The position numbers and the translations under genes were made by a program. Shown here one piece after another: positions 28,899 to 37,613 of a stretch of 64,000 nt of DNA. Positions within the stretch are counted from its first letter, which is position 1, and every line of letters starts with the position of its first letter. The DNA lies in NCBI GenBank assembly GCA_003225295.1, contig QHYZ01000107.1, forward strand, positions 1 through 64,000, in the 5' to 3' direction. The DNA is from Acidobacteriota bacterium. Its GTDB lineage: Bacteria; Acidobacteriota; Terriglobia; Acidiferrales; UBA7541. Below the pieces are notes generated by a model. That model was not told the origin of the DNA and made no database searches. It saw nothing but the letters and a program-made list of their open reading frames with translations.

Positions 28899-29243
28899 AT
28901 GGGTGAACGAGCGGATGTTTGGCAAGGCACGCTGGCCTTGATGGTGCTGAAGACCCTACAGGCGCTGGGGCCATTGCACGGGTACGGGATTGCGCGCCGG
29001 ATCGAACAGACCAGCGGCGACCTGCTGGCCGTGAACTACGGCACGCTCTACCCCGCCCTGCTGAAGCTGGAGCAAGAGGGCTACATTGCCTCCGAGTGGG
29101 GCACCTCCGACAACAACCGCAAAGCCAAATATTACAAACTCACGCGCGCCGGGCGCAAACAACTGGACAAAGAAGCGCGCGAGTGGGAGCAGACCACGGA
29201 GATCCTGGCGCGCTTCCTGGCCCCCGGAAAGGAATCCGCATGA
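28899..29243 (+). CDS. PadR-family transcriptional regulator
   Basis: 114-residue winged-helix regulator of the PadR family. Typical elements: [20 protein letters not shown] at the N-terminus, [40 protein letters not shown] as recognition helix and turn, and [20 protein letters not shown] for the wing and dimer helix. It is the short form with a C-terminal dimerisation helix only. A palindromic operator lies at 28,863-28,879. Its stop overlaps the start of the first permease (ATGA), so the two are translationally coupled. PadR genes paired with ADOP permeases are a recurrent acidobacterial arrangement. Confidence 0.93.
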   Translation: MGERADVWQGTLALMVLKTLQALGPLHGYGIARRIEQTSGDLLAVNYGTLYPALLKLEQEGYIASEWGTSDNNRKAKYYKLTRAGRKQLDKEAREWEQTTEILARFLAPGKESA

Positions 29244-31888
29244 GGCTGGTACGCTCCTGGGTGTTGCGGTTGGGCGAACTGTTTCGAAAGGAACGGCGAG
29301 AAAAAGATCTTGCCGCGGAGATCGAGAGCCATCTCCAGATGCACATCGAAGACAATCTGCGCATGGGCATGAGTCCGGAAATCGCACGGCGGGAGGCACT
29401 GACGAAACTCGGCGGCATCGAGCAAACCAAGGAGAATTACCGGGACCGGAGAGGTCTTCCCCTGCTGGAAACAATTTTGCAGGATGTACGCTCTGCCTGC
29501 CGCATGCTGGGTAAGAGCCCGGGCTTCACCGCTGCGGCCGTGCTCACCCTGGCTCTCGGTATTGGTGCGAATACGGCCATTTTCTCGGTTGTGAACGGCG
29601 TCATGCTGAAGCCGCTCCCCTATCGCCAGCCCGAGCGCCTCATGTCGCTCTTTCTTCACGGCCGGGGAACGGATCGCGGGGTGATGGGCGTGGCCGATTT
29701 CATGGCTCTCGATGAGCGCCAAGGGGCATTCGAACATGTTGCCGCCATTTCTCCATCCACCATCGGATTCACACTCACGGGCCTCGGCAGTCCTCAAATG
29801 ATTCCAGGGACGTCGGTCACGTCTGATTTCTTTTCCGTGCTCGGCGTGCAGCCGGTTCTGGGACGTGCGTTTCTTCCCGCGGAGGGCCAGATCGGAGGGA
29901 ACCTTTCCGTTCTCGTCAGCCATCACTTCTGGGAACAGTTCCTTCGCGCCGATCCCGCGGCCGTTGGCAGCAGTATCAAGCTCGATGGCAAAAGCTATGC
30001 GGTAATCGGCGTTCTACCGTGGGACTTTCATTTTGGTCCGCATAACGAATTGTGGCCTATCCTTCAGTTGCAGCCTGCCAAGCAGCGCCCGCCGTACTGG
30101 TTGCTGACCGTTGGCCGCCTCAAGCCAGGCATTTCGGAAACACAGGCCGCCGCAGATGCTTCCCTCATCGCCAAACAGGTTCACGAGCAGTTTCCTCTTT
30201 CGGACGACAGCAGCACCATGGTCGTGCCTCTGAAGGACCTCCTGGTCGGTGATACAAGCGAAGCTCTGCTGATTCTTCTCGTTGCCGTGGGTTTTGTGCT
30301 GTTAATCGCTGTCGTCAATGTCGCCAATTTGCATCTATCGCGTTCTGGCTCGCGCATCCGCGAGTTCGCCATCCGTTCGGCGCTCGGAGCGGGCCGTGGC
30401 AGATTGATTTGCCAGCTGCTGACGGAGAGCGTTGTTTTGGCGGTTTTGGGGGGCTTGTTCGGTCTGGCCCTGGCCTACGGAGGGGTTCGCACCATTCTGG
30501 CCCTCAGCCCGGACGTGCTGCCCCGAATGGAGGAGATAACTGTTGATGGCCGCGTCCTCTCGTTCACGGCGATGATTGCGATCGTCACCGGAATTGTATT
30601 TGGATTGGTTCCCGCACTGCGTTGCGCAGGTTTACCGCCCGGCCGGTCGCTGAAAGAAGGAAGCCGGACAGCAACTTCAGGCCGGAGCGCCGGCCGCTTG
30701 CACGGCGCGCTAGTGGTGGCCGAATTCTCCTTGGCGCTGGTCGTCTTGACTGGAGCTGGCCTGCTGATTCGAACTTTGTCCCACCTGCAATCCGTGAACC
30801 CGGGCTTCAATTCCTCTCACATGGTGACCGCGCTGCTCACCCTGCCGCGAGAGCGCTACGCGAACGCACCACAGGTTACCTCGATTTACCAGCAACTCCT
30901 TGAGCGCGTCAAAATTTCTCCCGGAGTTGAAGCGGCGAGCATAACCATGAGCCTGCCTCCCAACCTGCTCGAACTCACGAATCCTTTTCACCCCGAAGGT
31001 AAACCTGACACGCCCGGCCAGCCTGCTCCGGCCATAGGCGAGATTCCCGTCGGCACGGAGTACTTTGCCACTCTGGGCATCCCTCTGTTTCGCGGCCGCC
31101 TTTTTTCGGACCAGGATCGTTCTCCTGCCACACATGTCCTGGTCATCAATGAAAATATGGCCCGGCGATATTTCCCGGATCAAGACCCGCTAGGCACAAG
31201 AGTGCAAACCGGCGAGTACAACCCCAAAGGGGACTGGTACACGATTGTCGGCGTTGTCGGCAATGTGAAATACCAAGGTCTGGGCGAAAAGGATCAACCG
31301 ACGATGTATGTTCCCTATTTCGATTCCGGCTGGTGCCCGTGGTTTGTCCGAGAAATGTACGTCGTCGTCCGTAGCGCGTCCGCTCCGGAAAAGGTCGTTT
31401 CCGTTCTTCAATCCGCAGCCTTGTCGCTGGACAACCAGCTTGCGATAGCTCACGTGCGCACCATGGATCAACTGCTCTACGAATCGGTGGCAGGCTCGCG
31501 GTTCCGCGCGGTTCTTTTTGGCGTTTTTGCGGCCCTCGCGCTGGTTTTGGCAATGATCGGCATTTACGGAGTCATGGCATATTCCGTCAGCCAGCGCACG
31601 CATGAAATCGGAATCCGCATAGCCCTGGGAGCGCACCGAACGAACATCTTGCAGACGATTCTGCGCGAAGGCGCGAGTCTTGCTCTTCTCGGGGTGGCCA
31701 TCGGGTTCGTTGTGGCGCTGGCATTGTCGCGCACGCTGGCGGGATTGTTGTTTGGCGTTCAGGCCACCGATCGAATGACATTTGCGGAGGTAGCTGCGCT
31801 TCTTTTGTGCGTCGCGCTGGCAGCATGTTACCTACCCGCTCGGCGGGCGACGCGCGTCGATCCGATGGTGGCACTGCGTTACGAATAA
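29240..31888 (+). CDS. ADOP permease, copy 1 of tandem array
   Basis: 882-residue long-form orphan permease. Residues 1 to about 80 form a helical prefix ([20 protein letters not shown], then [17 protein letters not shown] and [20 protein letters not shown]). TM1 follows with [20 protein letters not shown], then a MacB periplasmic domain, FtsX block 1 ([20 protein letters not shown]), a second periplasmic domain and FtsX block 2 ([19 protein letters not shown]), ending [16 protein letters not shown]. No ATPase gene accompanies the array. The ATG is inside the padR stop (ATGA), in frame with a longer shadow frame from 28,919. Probably a membrane complex for efflux or envelope signalling; substrate unknown. 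Confidence 0.9.
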   Translation: MRLVRSWVLRLGELFRKERREKDLAAEIESHLQMHIEDNLRMGMSPEIARREALTKLGGIEQTKENYRDRRGLPLLETILQDVRSACRMLGKSPGFTAAAVLTLALGIGANTAIFSVVNGVMLKPLPYRQPERLMSLFLHGRGTDRGVMGVADFMALDERQGAFEHVAAISPSTIGFTLTGLGSPQMIPGTSVTSDFFSVLGVQPVLGRAFLPAEGQIGGNLSVLVSHHFWEQFLRADPAAVGSSIKLDGKSYAVIGVLPWDFHFGPHNELWPILQLQPAKQRPPYWLLTVGRLKPGISETQAAADASLIAKQVHEQFPLSDDSSTMVVPLKDLLVGDTSEALLILLVAVGFVLLIAVVNVANLHLSRSGSRIREFAIRSALGAGRGRLICQLLTESVVLAVLGGLFGLALAYGGVRTILALSPDVLPRMEEITVDGRVLSFTAMIAIVTGIVFGLVPALRCAGLPPGRSLKEGSRTATSGRSAGRLHGALVVAEFSLALVVLTGAGLLIRTLSHLQSVNPGFNSSHMVTALLTLPRERYANAPQVTSIYQQLLERVKISPGVEAASITMSLPPNLLELTNPFHPEGKPDTPGQPAPAIGEIPVGTEYFATLGIPLFRGRLFSDQDRSPATHVLVINENMARRYFPDQDPLGTRVQTGEYNPKGDWYTIVGVVGNVKYQGLGEKDQPTMYVPYFDSGWCPWFVREMYVVVRSASAPEKVVSVLQSAALSLDNQLAIAHVRTMDQLLYESVAGSRFRAVLFGVFAALALVLAMIGIYGVMAYSVSQRTHEIGIRIALGAHRTNILQTILREGASLALLGVAIGFVVALALSRTLAGLLFGVQATDRMTFAEVAALLLCVALAACYLPARRATRVDPMVALRYE

Positions 31889-31946
31889 TTTTCAGAGGTC
31901 TGGAGCGGGTGCTCAGGGCTTCGCATCGCAAGTGGCCGAGGGCGTT
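31889..31946 (+). repeat. 58-nt leader upstream of ADOP copy 2
   Basis: Starts TTTTCAGAGG and ends CGAGGGCGTT directly before the ATG. It has the same length and visible similarity to the leaders at 34,843-34,900 and 37,556-37,613. It holds the ribosome site GAGGG. Confidence 0.6.
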
Positions 31947-34751
31947 ATGAGCAAGCTGCGCGGATGGCTGTTGCGGCTGGGTGAACTATTCCAGCGAGAC
32001 CGGCGCGAGGGTGAGCTCGCCGCCGAGATGGAAAGCAATCTCGCGCTGCACATCGAGGAAAACCTGAGCGCGGGAATGAGCGCAGGGGAAGCGCGCCGCA
32101 AGGCGCTGATCAAGCTGGGCGGCGTCGAACAAACGAAAGAAATGGTTCGAGAGCGGAGAGGGCTGCCACTAGTGGATGCCCTGGTGCAAGATCTGCGTTT
32201 CGCCGCGAGGATGTTGCGGAAAAACACTGGCTTCACTTGCGTCGCCGTGGTGACCCTGGCTCTCGGCATCGCGGTGAATACTGCGCTCTTTACAGCCTTT
32301 GACGCGCTTGTCTTGCGCCCGCGAGCAGTAGAGGATCCCGACCGCCTGGCAGTCCTCTCGCGCATCACTCCCGGAGGACGCGATAGCAGATTTTCCTATC
32401 CCGATTACCTCTACTATCGCGACCACAGCAGATCGTTCTCTGATCTTTCTCTGTTTGCCTTCGGCATGGCCGTCACTTCTTCCGACCTGCCTGCCGCTAG
32501 TCCGGAGGCCACCCCCCGCATCGCCGGAGCCGCCGGCTTCCAGCTCCCGCAATTGCTTCAGGGCAGCGCTCAACCCATCATGTGTTTTTTTGTTTCCGGC
32601 AACTATTTCCCAATGCTGGGAGCAACTCCTCTTCTGGGCCGCATTCTCCTGCCCGAAGACGATCAAGCCAATGCCCCGCCGGTTGTGCTGATGAGCGGGA
32701 ATTCCTGGCAGCGACAATTTCACTCCGACCCCAAAGTCGTGGGTTCGGTCCTGCATCTAAATGGGGTCGCCTTCACGGTCGTCGGTGTTACGTCGCTCGA
32801 TTACCTCGCCACTGCCTCATCTGTTCCCGATCTTTGGGCGCCCCTCACCGCAAAAATCGCGTTGGGAGCAACGACCAGCCAGGAATTCGAAAATCGCCTG
32901 GTGGTTGCCGGCTTTCCCAGTGGTCGATTGAAACAGGGCGTTTCGCTCTCCGATGCGCAAGCCGAACTCAATGTTCTCGCGGCCCAGTTGCGAACGCAGT
33001 ATCCCGAAGCTGAGCGCAACATGAGTGTGAACGTTGTCTCCGGTCGAAATAACCTCTCTGAACTTGATCCTGAGGCGTGGGCCGTCGTCGCTGCCGCCAT
33101 GACCGGCGTTGCTTTGCTCCTCCTCATCGCCTGTGCCAATGTCGCAAGCCTGTTGCTTGCACGGGCGGTCGCACGCCGCAAGGAAATTGCTGTGCGCCTT
33201 GCCCTCGGCGCGGGTCGTTGGCGGCTGTTACGCCAATTGCTCACGGAAAGCATTCTGCTTGGACTTCTTGCGGGAGCACTGGGCCTCCCTCTGGCCACCT
33301 GGACGCTCCACCTCTTGATCGTGGAGATCGCTGCAGCTCTCCCGTCGTTCTGGGGCACCATTGCTCTTGAGATCACGCCCGACATCCGCATCTTCGCCTA
33401 CACCTTGTTTGTCTCCTGCGCAGCTGGAATTGCCTTTGGCCTCACTCCGGCCTTCGAAGCCTCCAAGGCTGACGTTAACTCTGCCCTTAAAGAAGACGGC
33501 ACTGCTTTCGGGCAGCGTCTTAATCGTTCCCGACTGCGCGGAATCCTGATCGCCGGCCAGATAGCCGCCTGCCTCGTTCTGCTGATCAACTCCGCTTTGC
33601 TCCTTCGCGGCTCGCAGCGCGCCCTCAAGATCGATCCAGGTTACGAGACCCGGCGCGTGGCGTACCTGGAAATGTACGATCCGGCGAACCTGCATTACTC
33701 CCAGCCGCGCTTGCTCCAACTCAATCGCGACCTCATCTTCAGGATCGCCAATCTCCCTGGCGTTCAGTCCGTCACCCAAGCTTCCCGCAGTCCGATTGGC
33801 GGCATCCGCTGGGTGTCCGTTGCCCCCGTGGGTGTAGCGCCTTCTACACGCGGTGTGCAGGGAAGCGAACCGCCCGGGGCGGGCTATAGTTACGTTACCC
33901 CAAACTATTTCGAAACCCTCGGTATTCCCATCGTTCGCGGCCGCACGTTCACGTCTCAGGAAGCCGACGGGCAGGCGCCAGTTGTCGTCATCAGCGAAGC
34001 CACCGCCCGGCGCTTCTGGCCCGGCGAAGATCCAATTGGCAAGCGCTTGAAGATCGGTTCCGAACGCGCCAGCATGTCGTTCCCCGGCGAGAAAGATCCG
34101 TTCGCGGCCAGCAGCGAAGTGATCGGAATTGCCCGCGATGTGCGCAGCATGGATCTGCGCAAAATCGATGAATCCTACCTGTACTTGCCGCTCTCCCAAA
34201 CCCATCAGTGGACCAGCACTTTGCTCACGCGGACCGAAGGCGACCCCGCGACATTACTCGCGGCCATGGGCCGCGAGGTTCGCCGTGTGGACGCTAATCT
34301 CCCAGTCATCGGCGCACCGTTATATACGATGGTTTCCATGGATCCTTATTTTGTGGTCTCGCGCATCGGAGGATTGCTCGCGAGCATTGTCGGCGTACTC
34401 GGGCTTCTGCTGGCGTCGATGGGCGTGTATGGCATGGTCAGCTACAGCGTCGCGCAGCGAACCCGGGAAATCGGCATCCGCATGGCCCTAGGGGCACAAA
34501 GAATCCAAGTGCTGCGGCTCGTAGTGGACGAAGGATACCGACCGATTCTCTCCGGCATCGCGATGGGAGTCTTCGCTTCGGCTTGCGTCTCTCGCGCGCT
34601 TTCGGCGACGCTTTTCGGACTCAGTCCCTTGGACCCCGTCGCTTTCGCGGGGGTCTCCCTGCTGCTGTTCGCAATCGCGCTGCTGGCTACTTGGCTTCCC
34701 GCACGCCGAGCGACAGACGTAGATCCAATGGTCGCGCTGAGATACGAATAA
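31947..34751 (+). CDS. ADOP permease, copy 2 of tandem array
   Basis: 934-residue long-form ADOP permease, starting MSKLRGWLLRLGELFQRDRR, with the helical prefix ELAAEMESNLALHIEENLSA. The first helix deviates from the usual motif (GFTCVAVVTLALGIAVNTAL instead of GIGANT), and the loop after it (LRPRAVEDPDRL) is also atypical. FtsX block 1 reads LLIACANVASLLLARAVARR; block 2 reads YSVAQRTREIGIRMALGAQ; the end is [16 protein letters not shown]. It is the most divergent and longest of the four, with extra sequence in the first periplasmic domain (SSDLPAASPEATPRIAGAAG). A GTG at 31,932 is in frame but lies inside the leader. Confidence 0.9.
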   Translation: MSKLRGWLLRLGELFQRDRREGELAAEMESNLALHIEENLSAGMSAGEARRKALIKLGGVEQTKEMVRERRGLPLVDALVQDLRFAARMLRKNTGFTCVAVVTLALGIAVNTALFTAFDALVLRPRAVEDPDRLAVLSRITPGGRDSRFSYPDYLYYRDHSRSFSDLSLFAFGMAVTSSDLPAASPEATPRIAGAAGFQLPQLLQGSAQPIMCFFVSGNYFPMLGATPLLGRILLPEDDQANAPPVVLMSGNSWQRQFHSDPKVVGSVLHLNGVAFTVVGVTSLDYLATASSVPDLWAPLTAKIALGATTSQEFENRLVVAGFPSGRLKQGVSLSDAQAELNVLAAQLRTQYPEAERNMSVNVVSGRNNLSELDPEAWAVVAAAMTGVALLLLIACANVASLLLARAVARRKEIAVRLALGAGRWRLLRQLLTESILLGLLAGALGLPLATWTLHLLIVEIAAALPSFWGTIALEITPDIRIFAYTLFVSCAAGIAFGLTPAFEASKADVNSALKEDGTAFGQRLNRSRLRGILIAGQIAACLVLLINSALLLRGSQRALKIDPGYETRRVAYLEMYDPANLHYSQPRLLQLNRDLIFRIANLPGVQSVTQASRSPIGGIRWVSVAPVGVAPSTRGVQGSEPPGAGYSYVTPNYFETLGIPIVRGRTFTSQEADGQAPVVVISEATARRFWPGEDPIGKRLKIGSERASMSFPGEKDPFAASSEVIGIARDVRSMDLRKIDESYLYLPLSQTHQWTSTLLTRTEGDPATLLAAMGREVRRVDANLPVIGAPLYTMVSMDPYFVVSRIGGLLASIVGVLGLLLASMGVYGMVSYSVAQRTREIGIRMALGAQRIQVLRLVVDEGYRPILSGIAMGVFASACVSRALSATLFGLSPLDPVAFAGVSLLLFAIALLATWLPARRATDVDPMVALRYE

Positions 34752-34842
34752 CGAATAACGCTTGGTTCGCCGAACCACACAACGAACCATGAAAGAAGTG
34801 TCGAAGGGTTGCAGGGTTTAGGCCTTCTTTCTAAAGAATGAG

Positions 34843-34900
34843 TTTTCCGAGGGCTGAAACAAGTGTTCAGAGACTCGCATGGCGAGTGGCAGGGGGCGTC
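34843..34900 (+). repeat. 58-nt leader upstream of ADOP copy 3
   Basis: Begins TTTTCCGAGG and ends CAGGGGGCGTC before the ATG. It is most like the leader of copy 2 (shared GTG.TCAG, CTCGCAT.GC and AGTGGC blocks). About 90 bp of extra sequence precede it, including an inverted repeat TGGTTCGCCGAACCA. Confidence 0.6.
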
Positions 34901-37555
34901 ATGAAATGGCTTCGCGGATGGCTGTTTCGGCTGGGCGCGCTATTTGGAGAGCAACGTCGTGAGCGGGAGCTCGCCGCAGAGATGGAGAGCCATCTCCAGA
35001 TGCACATCCAAGACAATCTGGGCGCGGGCATGAGCGCTACCGAAGCGCGGCGGGAGGCGCTCATGAAGCTGGGGGGCATTGAACAGACTAAGGAAAACTA
35101 TCGGGCCCAGCGCGGGCTTCCCCTTCTTGAAACCCTGTTCCAGGACTTGCGATTTGCTGGTCGGATGCTCCTGAAAAATCCCGGCTTCACGGTGGTGGCG
35201 GTGTTGACGCTGGCGATAGGCATCGGCGCCAACACCGCGATCTTCAGTCTCGTAAACGGAGTTCTCTTGCGCCCGTTGCCCTATCGTGAGCCCAGCCGGC
35301 TCACGATTGTCTGGGGCAAGGACGATCGAGGGAAACCAGGCAACCTGGGTTATGCAACCTATGTGGACTGGAGGGCGCAGAGCAAGAGTTTTGAGGAATT
35401 GGCTCTGTACCGCTCCTGGTCGCCCGTGCTGCAAACTCTCGAACCGGAGCAGTTGAGCGGACTGCGGGTGACAAACAATTACTTCCGCACGCTTGGCGTT
35501 CATCCCCAGTTCGGCCGAGATTTTCGGCCGGAAGAGGACCTCCCTGCCTCAAGTCAGGTGGTGATCCTCGGCAACGGCCTCTGGCAACGACGGTTCAACT
35601 CGGATCCCCGCATCATCGGCAGAGCTATTACCCTGAATGCGTCAACTTACATCGTCGTCGGAGTTCTACCAGCCAATTTTCAGTCGTTAATCTCAATGGA
35701 TCCGCACGGCGGCCCCGTGGAGATCTGGGGAGTGCTGGGCTACGACGCGTCGTTGCCGTGGGCCTGCCGTACCTGCCAGCATCTGGTCGCCATCGGGCGG
35801 CTCCGGCCGGGGGTCACGTTTACGCAGGCAAACGCGGAGATGGACACCATATCGTCGGCGATTTGGAAAGATTATCCAAAGGAATATTCCGCAGCCGGCG
35901 TAATCCTCACACCGCTGCGCGACCATCTAGTCGGGCACGTGAGCGCCGCGCTCTACATTCTCCTCGGGGCGGTTTCGTTTGTGCTGCTGATCGCCTGTGC
36001 AAACCTTGCAAACCTGTTGTTGGCACGGGCAAATCATCGCCAAAGGGAGATGGCCGTGCGCACCGCGCTAGGCGCGGCGCGTATCAGAATCGTGCGGCAG
36101 TTGCTTGTCGAGAATTGCTTGCTGGCTGCCTTGGGCGCGATGGCTGGCTTGCTTCTCGTGTATTGGACGCCCCAACTGCTGCGTGTTTTGGGGGAAGACG
36201 AATTGCCGCGCTTGGGGGAAGTGACCGTCGATTCGCACGTACTGCTATTTACCCTTGGCGTGGCATTACTTACAGGAATCCTTTCCGGTCTGGCGCCCGC
36301 ATTTCGTTTGTCGAAACCCACCTTACATGATTCGCTGAAAGAAGGCGCGCGTGGGACATCGACCGGCACAAGCCGGAGGGTGCGCAATTTGCTGGTGATT
36401 TCCGAAATTGCGCTTTCCATGACGCTGCTGGTCGGGGCTGGGTTGCTGTTGCGAAGCCTTTCGCAGGTGCTCGGCGTTTCGGCGGGCTTTGATCCAAATC
36501 ACGTTTTAACCATGAGAATCTCGGTTCTAGGCCAACGCTACAACGACAACCAGAAGCTGCGCCAGTTCTTTGCGAGTGCACTGGCAAGTATTCGCGCATT
36601 GCCCGGAGTACAATCTGCGGCGGTGACCAGCCAAATCCCGCTTGGCGGGAATGTGGATCGCTACGGTTTCCATGTCGAAGGGAAGATTCATGCGAACCCC
36701 GAGCTCGACGAAAGTGCGGAGCGGTTCTGCGTTTCTCCCGGGTATCTCGACGCCATGCGCATCCGGCTCTTCAGCGGAAGAGATATTTCCGACCGCGATA
36801 CTTCGACCACCCAACAAACTCTATTGGTCAATGAAACCACCGCCCGCAGCATGTGGCCCGGAGAAGATCCTATTGGCAAGCGCGTAAAGCTGGGCGGGCT
36901 TGATCTTCCCTGGTGGACAGTGGTCGGAGTTGTGGCGGACGTTCATCATTCTGGCCTGGACATCGCTCCCACCATGCAGTTCTACATCCCGCATGCGCAA
37001 TGGCCGTTCCCCGATTCCGACATGACTTTCACCATTCGTACCGCCGGGCCGCGGGACACTTTGACGTCCGCCGTGCAACAGACAATTCATGCTCTCGATC
37101 CAACGCAGCCGCTTTCGCGGGTCATGCCGCTCGAGGACTACATCGGGCTTTCCGTGCAGGGCAGACGGTTCTCCTCGATCTTGCTCGCGGCGTTCGCAGC
37201 CGTGGCCCTATTTCTCTCCGCTCTGGGAATCTACGGAGTCACGACCTACAGCGTCGCGCAAAGAACGCGCGAGATCGGTATCCGCATGGCTTTAGGTGCG
37301 CAACCGCAGGAAGTTTTTGCGCTTCTACTGCGGCAATGGGTGGTCCTGGTCGTTTTCGGCGTCGCTCTAGGAGTGGCTGCCTCGGCCGCGCTCACACGAT
37401 TTCTCGCAAGCATGCTGTTCGACGTGAGACCCAGCGATCCGGCAACCTTTGTGAGTGTGGTGTTTCTCTTGGTGGGAGTGGCGGCGCTGGCCTGCTGGAT
37501 ACCGGCGCGGCGGGCAATGCGAGTCGATCCGATCGTGGCGCTGCGCTACGAATGA
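34901..37555 (+). CDS. ADOP permease, copy 3 of tandem array
   Basis: 884-residue long-form ADOP permease beginning MKWLRGWLFRLGALFGEQRR, with prefix [22 protein letters not shown]1 has [20 protein letters not shown]; FtsX block 1 has LLIACANLANLLLARANHRQ; block 2 has YSVAQRTREIGIRMALGAQ; it ends ARRAMRVDPIVALRYE. The periplasmic part contains LPWACRTCQHLVAIGRL, a Cys pair not obvious in the sister copies. The frame is open from 34,838, but the ATG at 34,901 aligns with the other copies. Confidence 0.9.
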   Translation: MKWLRGWLFRLGALFGEQRRERELAAEMESHLQMHIQDNLGAGMSATEARREALMKLGGIEQTKENYRAQRGLPLLETLFQDLRFAGRMLLKNPGFTVVAVLTLAIGIGANTAIFSLVNGVLLRPLPYREPSRLTIVWGKDDRGKPGNLGYATYVDWRAQSKSFEELALYRSWSPVLQTLEPEQLSGLRVTNNYFRTLGVHPQFGRDFRPEEDLPASSQVVILGNGLWQRRFNSDPRIIGRAITLNASTYIVVGVLPANFQSLISMDPHGGPVEIWGVLGYDASLPWACRTCQHLVAIGRLRPGVTFTQANAEMDTISSAIWKDYPKEYSAAGVILTPLRDHLVGHVSAALYILLGAVSFVLLIACANLANLLLARANHRQREMAVRTALGAARIRIVRQLLVENCLLAALGAMAGLLLVYWTPQLLRVLGEDELPRLGEVTVDSHVLLFTLGVALLTGILSGLAPAFRLSKPTLHDSLKEGARGTSTGTSRRVRNLLVISEIALSMTLLVGAGLLLRSLSQVLGVSAGFDPNHVLTMRISVLGQRYNDNQKLRQFFASALASIRALPGVQSAAVTSQIPLGGNVDRYGFHVEGKIHANPELDESAERFCVSPGYLDAMRIRLFSGRDISDRDTSTTQQTLLVNETTARSMWPGEDPIGKRVKLGGLDLPWWTVVGVVADVHHSGLDIAPTMQFYIPHAQWPFPDSDMTFTIRTAGPRDTLTSAVQQTIHALDPTQPLSRVMPLEDYIGLSVQGRRFSSILLAAFAAVALFLSALGIYGVTTYSVAQRTREIGIRMALGAQPQEVFALLLRQWVVLVVFGVALGVAASAALTRFLASMLFDVRPSDPATFVSVVFLLVGVAALACWIPARRAMRVDPIVALRYE

Positions 37556-37613
37556 TTTTCAGAGGTTGGATGCCAGAAGTTTGAGCTCCAAGTCACAACT
37601 GGCAGAGGGCGTT
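37556..37613 (+). repeat. 58-nt leader upstream of ADOP copy 4
   Basis: Starts TTTTCAGAGGT, as in the copy 2 leader, and ends GCAGAGGGCGTT before the ATG; the central part has drifted. Identical length to the other two leaders supports tandem duplication of gene plus leader. Confidence 0.6.

Noticed and set aside
34752-34842. Inverted repeat TGGTTCGCCGAACCA as a terminator after ADOP copy 2
   Set aside because: No T-tract follows and the same transcription direction continues into copy 3.
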